A stretch of 64,000 nucleotides of DNA from Ulota crispa. Lineage: Eukaryota > Streptophyta > Bryopsida > Orthotrichales > Orthotrichaceae. The DNA lies in NCBI GenBank assembly GCA_963920765.1, contig OY987249.1, positions 8,556,817-8,620,816 of the forward strand, read 5' to 3'. Below the pieces are notes generated by a model, which worked only from the letters and a program-made list of their open reading frames with translations, was not told the DNA's origin and ran no database searches. Positions 56,562 to 64,000 of the stretch are shown piece by piece (the stretch's first letter is position 1; each line of letters starts with the position of its first letter). Position numbers and translations under genes: made by a program.

Positions 56562-56934
56562 TTAGTGTACATTCTGAGGTTTGTTTATGTTTGATTCCTT
56601 GAAATGGATATTCATTCATTTGTGTCCCAAAAAAGGAAATTCCTATTGTATAGACAGATGGAATCACATTTTGTACGGTTGTGGGAGACTTGGGAGCCCA
56701 CGTCGGGAACGGGGACGCGGCCTGGCAAGCCGTGGTCTCGTCTCTGGACCCCACGGAGAATGAAGGACTGCCAAACAGAAAAAAAAATGCGGAAATAAAC
56801 TTACCCCCTCGTCCGCAGGAGTTGGTCAAGTTCCTACAACCCCCGTGCTCCACCGCGTTACCAAGGGAATCAAATTGGCATATTTCCCCACGTGCGAAGA
56901 CTTTCCCATTCACTTTCTCTCTCACCTTCCTCAA
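56562..56934. other. GC-richer segment before the 26-bp minisatellite
   Basis: From 56680 to 56900 the sequence is less AT-rich. It forms the first part of a 266-codon plus-strand frame that then runs through the minisatellite. That leading part begins with GTG rather than ATG and shows no recognisable domain. It could be a gene remnant or a decayed transposon. Confidence 0.3.
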
Positions 56935-57610
56935 GCCCAAGTTTTTTGCACCCTCCTCAGGCCCAAGTTTTTTGCACCCTCCTCAGGCCCAAGTTTTTTG
57001 CACCCTCCTCAGGCCCAAGTTTTTTGCACCCTCCTCAGGCCCAAGTTTTTTGCACCCTCCTCAAGCCCAAGTTTTTTGCACCCTCCTCAGGCCCAAGTTT
57101 TTTGCACCCTCCTCAGGCCCAAGTTTTTTGCACCCTCCTCAGGCCCAAGTTTTTTGCACCCTCCTCAGGCCCAAGTTTTTTGCACCCTCCTCAGGCCCAA
57201 GTTTTTTGCACCCTCCTCAGGCCCAAGTTTTTTGCACCCTCCTCAGGCCCCAGTATTTTGCACCCTCCCCAAGCGCGAGTATTTTGCACCCTCCCCAAGC
57301 GCGAGTATTTTGCACCCTCCCCAAGCGCGAGTATTTTGCACCCTCCCCAAGCGCGAGTATTTTGCACCCTCCCCAAGCGCGAGTATTTTGCACCCTCCCC
57401 AAGCGCGAGTATTTTGCACCCTCCCCTAGCGCAAGTATTTTGCACCCTCCCCAAGCGCGAGTATTTTGCACCCTCCCCTAGCGCGAGTATTTTGCACCCT
57501 CCCCAAGCGCGAGTATTTTGCACCCTCCCCAAGCGCGAGTATTTTGCACCCTCCCCAAGCGTGAGTTTTTTGCACCCTCCCCAAGCCCAAGTTTTTTGCA
57601 CCCTCCCCAA
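56935..57610. repeat. 26-bp minisatellite, 26 copies in two subtypes
   Basis: Subtype A (about 12 copies, to 57250) is GCCCAAGTTTTTTGCACC plus CTCCTCAG; subtype B (about 12 copies) is GCGCGAGTATTTTGCACC plus CTCCCCAA; the last two or three copies return to A-like GCCCAAG. The subtypes occupy separate blocks, so each expanded locally. Because 26 is not a multiple of three and the unit has no stop in any register, all three plus frames, and minus frames too, stay open for up to about 270 codons. I regard these as artefacts. Confidence 0.95.
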
Positions 57611-57992
57611 GCCCAAGTTTTTGCAAAAAACACTTTTTTTGCTTGGTAAAAACTTTTTGCTCCTACAAAAATACCTTGAGAAAATTAATTACTCTAAGAT
57701 CCTATTGGAGTAAAGCAAGTCTAGATCCTCAACTTCTAGTAGAACAAGGTTCCAAATCTAAATTATTAATAATCCTAAACATAATTATTGCAAAGAAAGA
57801 AAAAGAAAATCTAGAGTCAAGCCCTGAAAATCAATATAACAAGAAAATGCGGGCTCTTTTCTTGAGAACTTTGGACAAAGATTCCCTTTTGAGTTAAGCA
57901 CAATCTTGTGTTTGCAAAAATTTTTGTTCATCCAAAATCTTACATTTAAACATCCGCAATGCAATCTTGTATTAATGATCTTAATACCAAAT
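57611..57992. other. AT-rich spacer
   Basis: No gene or repeat boundary recognised. Confidence 0.4.
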
Positions 57993-58096
57993 CAAGGGTG
58001 GACCTTTCCAAATCAAGGGCGGACCTTTCCAAACCAAGGGCGGATCTTTCCAAATCAAGGGCGAACCTTTCCAAATCAAGGGCAAACCTTTTGTGC
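57993..58096. repeat. 21-bp minisatellite, about five copies
   Basis: Unit TTTCCAAATCAAGGGCGGAC plus C, with point differences between copies (CAAACCAAG, GGCGAACC, GGCAAACC). Confidence 0.85.
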
Positions 58097-58767
58097 ATAA
58101 TTTATAATAGAGATTCTTCACCATTCATTCAATTTTGGAGTCACTTACACAAAGTTGTATTGATAGCGCTTTGACACTACAGTCTAGAGTGTCCCTAAAA
58201 ATGTTGTGGTTATGAGAGAATTTTGAACTTAGCTAGCTAAAATCAAGTATTCTCCAATTCCAACTAAGTTTTCCAAGAAATTTTCCTATGATTATATTTT
58301 AGTATATTATAATTATATTTTAAAGAAAATTTAGCCGATCTATTTTCTTGTAGTTTCAAATTTTTGCAGATTATTTTGCCATTCCAACATGCTCATTTTG
58401 TATTGATAGCCAATTCTTTCCCATCATCAATCATGGTCAATAACATCTCCACTTGTACAAGAAAACTATGTATTGAGGAGATATTTTCAAGAAAACTATG
58501 TATTGAGGAGATATTTTCAAGGAAAGGGAGCATTTAGTGCATGAACTTGCTAAAGTATTCTCCATGTCATAGCAAAAATTGCAATTTTCCCATGTACAGG
58601 GCAACTTTCTCAAATATTGTCTTTTCTTCCACAATCAATAGGTTAAATAATCAATGATAAAGAATCTATTTTCTTTTGTAAATAAAGAGACATGTCATTG
58701 ATTGAACTTTACCTAATTGGACATGTAGACCAAAAGACTAGTCAACATTGGAAACAAATGACACTAT
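58097..58767. other. AT-rich spacer with a short direct duplication
   Basis: A 30-bp direct duplication (TTTTCAAGAAAACTATGTATTGAGGAGATA type) lies at about 58459-58519. No gene seen. Confidence 0.5.
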
Positions 58768-59384
58768 AGGAGTAGTCACATCTTCTCCAAGAATGGAACT
58801 TATTTGAAGAATGAGAAGTTTGTGGAGTTCAAATAGGAGTCAGTGAGAGCACTTCTCCATGAAGAAGGTGTGACTCCCTTTTGCAAGCATTGGAGAATGG
58901 AGAATGAGTTTACCTAAAAAATGGTGATGCAATAAGAAAGCAAGTTGCATTCACACACTTAGCCAAGGCCTCCAACTACAAGGATTCATATAATAAAATT
59001 TCTTGTGTGGTACTACCTGCGGTGGTATAGGGGTCGCTCTCCACAAAGCCCATCAAGGGCATTCAACTAATTACAAGGAGAGTGAAGGCAAGAAGAGCAA
59101 AATGAAAAAGAGACACACGTAGGTACAAACTTCAGGTGCCAAATCTTCTCCACACCCATTCTTCTCCTTTGTTAAATACCTTAAAGGGCTTGATGGGGTT
59201 GCGTCCCCCTACCCTCCATGGGCGGTTTCATTAGTATGCAAAATTGGTAACATTCTTCTCCTTTGGAGGTGAAGAACAAAACTTCTTAATCTTCATAGAA
59301 TGTCGCCTCCGCAAATTGAGAAGAGAGTGCCACATCCCCATTCTCTAAAGATTGAGTATGGGATGAAGAAGATGTGACTACCCT
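58768..59384. mobile_element. 617-bp TIR element related to 54016-54423
   Basis: The left end is AGGAGTAGTCACATCTTCTCC and the right end, reverse-complemented, AGGGTAGTCACATCTTCTTC. It shares GGAGAATGAGAATG/GAGAATGGAGAATGAG-type phrases with 54016-54423. Flanking triplets (TAT, TAC) do not match exactly. Non-coding. Confidence 0.6.
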
Positions 59385-59416
59385 TACAAAAATTTTGAGG
59401 TTGGGTAGAGATGCTC

Positions 59417-61179
59417 TTAGGGCCGGTTTCCATGGCCGGCTGGACCTTGGAGTCCTAGACTAGTATTGGAGCCCTGCCGCAGGGCCTGGACCGGCCTAGA
59501 GCCTTTGGAGCTTTCCATGCAAAGTTTTGGAGGGTCAAGAGTTTAGGTAAAAAAATTATGTTTGTAAAACTGGTTTCACCATTTTCAGATGTACATATCT
59601 TCTACCTAATTTGAGGGTTTTGATCTCAAATGTGAATTCAAAATTTTTAAAATTCAAAAACCTTGTGAATAATTAAAATATTTTGATATTTTGTATTTGA
59701 ATGAAAATGAAATTCATGAAGACAACGCATGTAAATTTGAACAAGTATTGCAGAAAGTTAGATGTACAAAAAGCCAATAATATTATAAAGCATTGAACTT
59801 GTTTGAAAGCACACATATTTTTTTCAAATTGAAAATGAAAAATCTTCCAATACACAAATTTTCTATGCTAACGCATTATTCATTAATTTGGGAAAAAGCT
59901 TACAAAGTGGGATTTTAGCTTTTTTTTCTAGAGAACGCCATATTCATTGAATTGGGAATCTGTTGACTATTTTCCAATGAAATGAGATATGTATCATCCA
60001 GAAGTATGCTCTTTTTGAACAGAAAGTTCATTAACTTTTGAAATTTTGGACAGAGTTCATTAACTAGGATTAAAGTGACCTCCTTAATTCAAATTAAGGT
60101 GAAAATGTTGCATTAAGGCGAAGTACAAAATGGTACCCATGGTTTTCCCAAATTAATGAATAATGTGATGATTTGAATCAATTCCCAAAATAATTGTTAC
60201 TTCTTTTTTTGGACCACCTATAATTCAAATCAAATTAATAAAAAATAAAAAATGAATGTACCTTGAGGAGTATAGACTTTTGTCTTGGTTACAATGCAAA
60301 ATATATGAAACTAAAGTTGGTATGGTTTATCCCAAAATGCCCAAGGCACCACATTTTGACATTGACAATACTTTGAAGTTCAATAAAATCTAACTAAATT
60401 GTTATTTTTAGTATATTTGGATTTTTCTTTTTTAAGTCTAGTTTAGCATTAAAATCCTAATTTACAAAATTATTGATTGTGATTTTTCTATTCAAGATTT
60501 TGTGCAATGGTGTGCATTGCAATCTCAACTTATTTAGTGTTGAACTCATGAAAATGAGCCTCATACACTAGAGCTTAGAGAAAAATTTACACTAGAAGTT
60601 CATTTAAAAGATTTGTAGAAGAGATTTTGAATTGCTATAAATTGATAGGAGTTAAGTATGTTATTTCCTTTAACCTCATATTTTTCTTGTGACCAATATT
60701 TTATATTTAATATGTTAAAAGAGGATTGAAAAACTTGAAGTCATTGTCATTTTCACAGTTTTAACACCCTCTTAATCAAAAATAATAATATTTCAATCCA
60801 TAAGTGATATTGTTGTGTTTTCTTTTTCTATGTGATCTCTAACATATCTAGTTTGATTTTGTATGGTTACAATTTCAAAAAAACTAATGTAACTTATCAA
60901 AATGTTAGCTTTTTGTTCAACTTAGAAAATATTTCTATACTCTCAAAAGGGCCTTGGGCATTTACAGGCTAATGTAAGTATAGTTTATTACCTTACATGG
61001 GTAAATCTCTAAAAATTTAACAAAAAGCAGGGGTCCAGGCCCTCCAGCCGCGCAAAGAAAAAACTCATGGGGCGGAGCCTGGACCCGATCCTGGACCTCC
61101 GCTGGAGGAAACTGCAGCATGGAAAGTATCGGAGGGGTCCGGGATAGGGTCCGGACTGCCCCATGGAAACTGGCCCTAA
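59417..61179. mobile_element. 1.76-kb TIR element just upstream of the ARO gene
   Basis: The left terminus is TTAGGGCCGGTTTCCATGG and the right terminus, reverse-complemented, TTAGGGCCAGTTTCCATGG, 18 of 19 matching. GC-rich subterminal arms of about 150 bp (59417-59545, 61025-61179) with GGTCCAGG-type repeats enclose an AT-rich non-coding interior, part of which (60480-60930) is an inverted, diverged copy of 4226-4870. A GGGCC end near TTA/TAA recalls PIF/Harbinger, but I cannot read a clean target duplication. Confidence 0.65.
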
Positions 61180-62213
61180 GGAATGAATATCATATGGACT
61201 GTGACATTGAATTTTTGTGCCGTGTCCTGGCAATTAGGAAGAAAGCAATTTTTGGCCCCCACACAATTTCTCTTCCGGAGGCAAAATCCACGGTAGGGCC
61301 CCATTCTCATACACTCACCTACTCCCTCCATATTATCACCGCTCCAAGGAAGGCCAATGCACCACCAGAGTCGTCCCTCCCCACTCCCCAGTGGTCAGTC
61401 ACCGCGGCATTTCATGTCATCGCCCATTCTTCTAGAAGCAAGCCTGGCTCCCTGTCGTCTCTCTCCCTCCCACGCTCGCTGCTCTTCCTCCCCACCCGAC
61501 TTGTCGGTATTTTCATTCACCAAAGAATTCATACAGGTTTCGCCCTTTCCTTCAAAAGAAACAACAGGCAATCCTCCGATAAAAAACGGAGCCATTCATT
61601 CTTTCGCCTCTTATTGTTTTCTCCGGGGGACCCAAGGTGGTAATTTTCGTCGTGCAAACCCAGGTGAGCTTAGCTTAGCTTGGGTCAAGTTCCATTCTAT
61701 TGTTTGTCTGCGAAGAGGCTATGGAGCTATGGAGCTTTGGCAAGCCTCCTTCTCGGTTACCTTGTTAGCTTTCCTTCACTTTCCCCAACCCCTGGAAGGC
61801 TCACTTCACCAGCCAGTCAACTACTCCAGATTTTTCCTGTCCACCCACGATCTAGCTTTGGGATTTAGCAATGTGGTGGACTGGTTGTGATCATTTGGAA
61901 AGAAAGAAGCGAAGATTGTGTAGCAAAACCAGGGATTGAACAGAATAGGAGCAAAGCTATGGAGGTTTGCGAGTATCGAAACCTACTGTGTCTCTTTCTA
62001 CCATGGCGACACTGCAACGTGACAAGAGTCTCAAACCAAAGCTTCAACGGCGACTGCCTGTGAGCTTTGATTCAAGGACGAAAGAATCAGCGATGGAACC
62101 CTTGCTCGTGTGAGTTCCGAGGTTTGCGGTGACACAGACACGGATGCGGGACTGGTAGCGTAGGACGAAGGAAGAAGAAAATTGAGCCCTGTTGGGGAGG
62201 AATTTTGCAAACA
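61180..62213 (+). promoter_or_regulatory. promoter and 5' leader of the ARO gene, with upstream ORFs
   Basis: GC rises after 61180. A donor-like CCCAG/GTGAGC at 61664 suggests an intron in the leader; its acceptor could be CTCCAG near 61829. Before the main start there are three upstream ATGs with short frames: 61959-62063 (34 codons), 62003-62113 (36 codons) and a five-codon ATG..TAG at about 62144. If these lie in the mature leader they should restrict translation of the main frame. Two longer overlapping frames at 61119-61890 are not recognised. Confidence 0.4.
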
Positions 62214-64000
62214 ATGGAGGCGAGTATAGAAGCGTACTTGACGCACTACATGGACTTGAAGATAGAGGAGCTGTTAGCGTTCCCGCTACAGGTAGCGGAG
62301 GTGGTGCGCAAGGGCGCGGAGGAAGCGGACTCGTTCCGGCAGGAATGCTCGCCGCTGAGCAACAAGGTGGAGAAACTAATTCAGCTGCTACGCAAGGCGG
62401 CGCGGTTCTCGACGGCGAACGCCGTGGGGCTGTACGAACGACCCACGCGGCGCATCATGCTGGAGGTGCTCAAGGCGCTGGAGAAGGCGCTAGGGTTAGT
62501 GAAGAAGTGCAGGCGCAGCGGGATGCTGCGCCGCGTCATGACCATCACCACCACCACGGACTTCCGCAAAGTAAACCTCTGGTTGGACAGTTCCATTGGG
62601 GATGTCACGTGGCTGCTCAACATCTCCTCCAGTGGCGATGACCGGTCGGAGTTCGCCGGGTTGCCGCCCATTGCGAGTACGGACCCCGTGCTCGCGTTGG
62701 TGTGGGAGCAGGTGTCCATTGTGCACGTCGGCACCGCCGTGGAGAAGGCCGACGGGGCGGAGTACCTTGGTAATCTCGCCAAAGGGAATGACCGCAACGT
62801 CAAGATCATCATCGAAGAAGGCGGTTCCCCGCCATTGCTAAGGTACAGCAACACACAACTTTGCAGTACTAGATTCTAAAGCCAGCCTTCTTGTTGAATC
62901 TGCTGCCATGCTCCTGATCTGTTGCAAACCAACACAACTTTGCAAGACCTAGTCTGTGAAACCAGCCGAATCTGCTGCCATGCTCCTGATCTCATGCGTT
63001 TCGGGTGCACCCATCGACAGGTTGTTGAAGGAGGGCACCATTCCGGGGCAAGAAGCCGCGGCCACGGCGTTAGGGCATCTTGCGAGAGACAAGGATCGAG
63101 TGCGCCAGCTGCGAAACGAGGGCGCCAGCAGCGTCTTCACTCACATTCTGGGAAGCCATTCCACCTCCATGAAAGTGCAGCTTCAAGTGGCGAGAGTTGT
63201 TGCGAAGTTCGCGTCGCTGGACGAAGAAGCACAAGGCGAGCTTGCGCAGCAGGTAATTCGAAATGGTCACCGTGCCACACCATGCTAGGGTTTCGTTCAC
63301 ACACCTGAATCACAAAACTTAGCTTTTCTAGATTGGCTCAGGAAGTGTTGTATACTCGTAAATCTTACCACCTAGGGTTTTAAGTTTTCATAGCTTTGAA
63401 TTCGTAGAAATGTTAGATTTTGATTGGAGTGGTATGAATGACAGGGTGCGATCCGGCTCTTAGTGGCGCTGCTGGCGCATCAGACGAACACGGTGGAGGG
63501 GAAAGAGGGGCCGGTATCGAGCATAGCGGCAATCGTGGCACGGTCGAATCTTACGCAATTGCGAAGTGCCACTGCGAGAGGGATGAGCAACAACATGCAC
63601 ATGAACGCGTCGGATGTGCGGGTGCAACCCGTGGCCATGGCGGCGTCGTCCGTGGTGGCGCGGATACGAAGCGCCAACCAGGATCCCACGTCCGGGAGGA
63701 TGATGATGGGCGCCATGCCGCCCATGCGAACCTCCAGCCGCGCGCACCGCGAGCTGGAGGACCCCGAGGTCAAGCTCGGGCTCAAGGTGGAGTCGGCGCA
63801 CGCGCTCTGGAAACTGGCCGCGGGGAACATCAAGAACTGCAAGCTCATCACCGACACGTGCGCACTCTTGTGCTTCGCGAAGCTGATGAAGCACAGTGGC
63901 GGCGAGCTCAAGTACAATTCCGTCATGGCTGTGATGGAAATCGCCGCCGCCGCGGAGAGCGACCCGGAGCTTCGCCGCGCGGCGTTCAAGACGAACTCGC
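62214..64000 (+). CDS. ARO: ARMADILLO REPEAT ONLY (ARO) family protein, 3' end beyond the window
   Basis: Exons 62214-62842, 63021-63252 and 63445 to the edge join in frame with GT..AG junctions, giving 472 residues so far with no stop. The start chosen is the first in-frame ATG (MEASIEAYL); M13 (MDLKIEELLAFPLQ) is an alternative matching the usual start of the family. The N-terminal ARO signature is clear: DSFRQEC, LLRKAARF, LYERPTRRI, SIGDVTWLL, GLPPIA, EQV. Armadillo repeats begin near residue 175 (GNLAKGNDRNVKIIIEEGG, LLRLLKEGTIPGQEAAATAL). As in relatives, a Met/Ser/Arg-rich insertion follows the third repeat (about 315-385) before EDPEVKLGLKVESAHALWKL. In flowering plants, ARO proteins act at the cell periphery in polarised growth, confining ROP GTPase signalling in pollen tubes and trichomes; the same role here is inference. 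Introns interrupt repeats, whereas the Arabidopsis ARO1 gene is, as I recall, intronless. Confidence 0.9.

Noticed and set aside
56681-57713. Plus- and minus-strand frames up to 273 codons through the 26-bp repeat
   Set aside because: Open in all forward registers because of the unit sequence; subtype changes between copies show no codon-position bias by eye.
61119-61890. Two overlapping 174-177-codon frames upstream of ARO
   Set aside because: Ser/Pro/Leu-rich, overlapping in different registers, beginning inside a transposon arm; more likely GC-rich leader sequence.

Overview
The window looks like nuclear DNA of a land plant. Two interrupted, plant-type protein genes with canonical GT..AG introns sit in AT-rich, repeat-filled sequence. 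One encodes a coiled-coil, Gln-rich protein of a family I associate only with plants. The other is an ARMADILLO REPEAT ONLY (ARO) protein, cut by the right edge. Leaders are pyrimidine-rich and teloboxes (AAACCCTAA) lie near inferred start sites. I cannot fix the species; a non-seed plant is a guess. No bacterial, organellar, rRNA, tRNA or CRISPR features were seen.

Layout. 1-600: probable leader/promoter of a gene running off the left edge. 0.6-7.4 kb: repeats, including several elements bounded by TTAA. 7.5-9.7 kb: minus-strand gene for a small predicted secreted protein. 10.1-12.6 kb: two tandem duplications, one with exon-like units split by a MITE. 12.6-30.5 kb: gene-poor repeats, with a 1.7-kb hairpin element at 26.2-27.9 kb. 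30.6-39.6 kb: the coiled-coil gene (13 coding exons, 1014 residues by my splicing, plus a non-coding first exon). 40-45.6 kb: MITEs and an inverted pair of zinc-knuckle fragments. 46.4-48.2 kb: minus-strand cluster of C/D box snoRNAs with its own telobox/TATA promoter. 48.2-61.2 kb: minisatellites, a 2.3-kb satellite, a 0.7-kb palindrome and several TIR elements. 61.2-64 kb: ARO leader and first three coding exons.

Most distinctive points: (i) a set of TTAA-flanked non-autonomous elements with CCC...GGG ends, the signature of piggyBac-type transposition, unexpected in a plant; (ii) the snoRNA cluster, whose guides match 18S rRNA as I recall it; (iii) tandem repeats that keep all three forward frames open and produce misleading ORFs. 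Exon joins, TIRs and target-site duplications were read by eye; no alignment or folding program was run.
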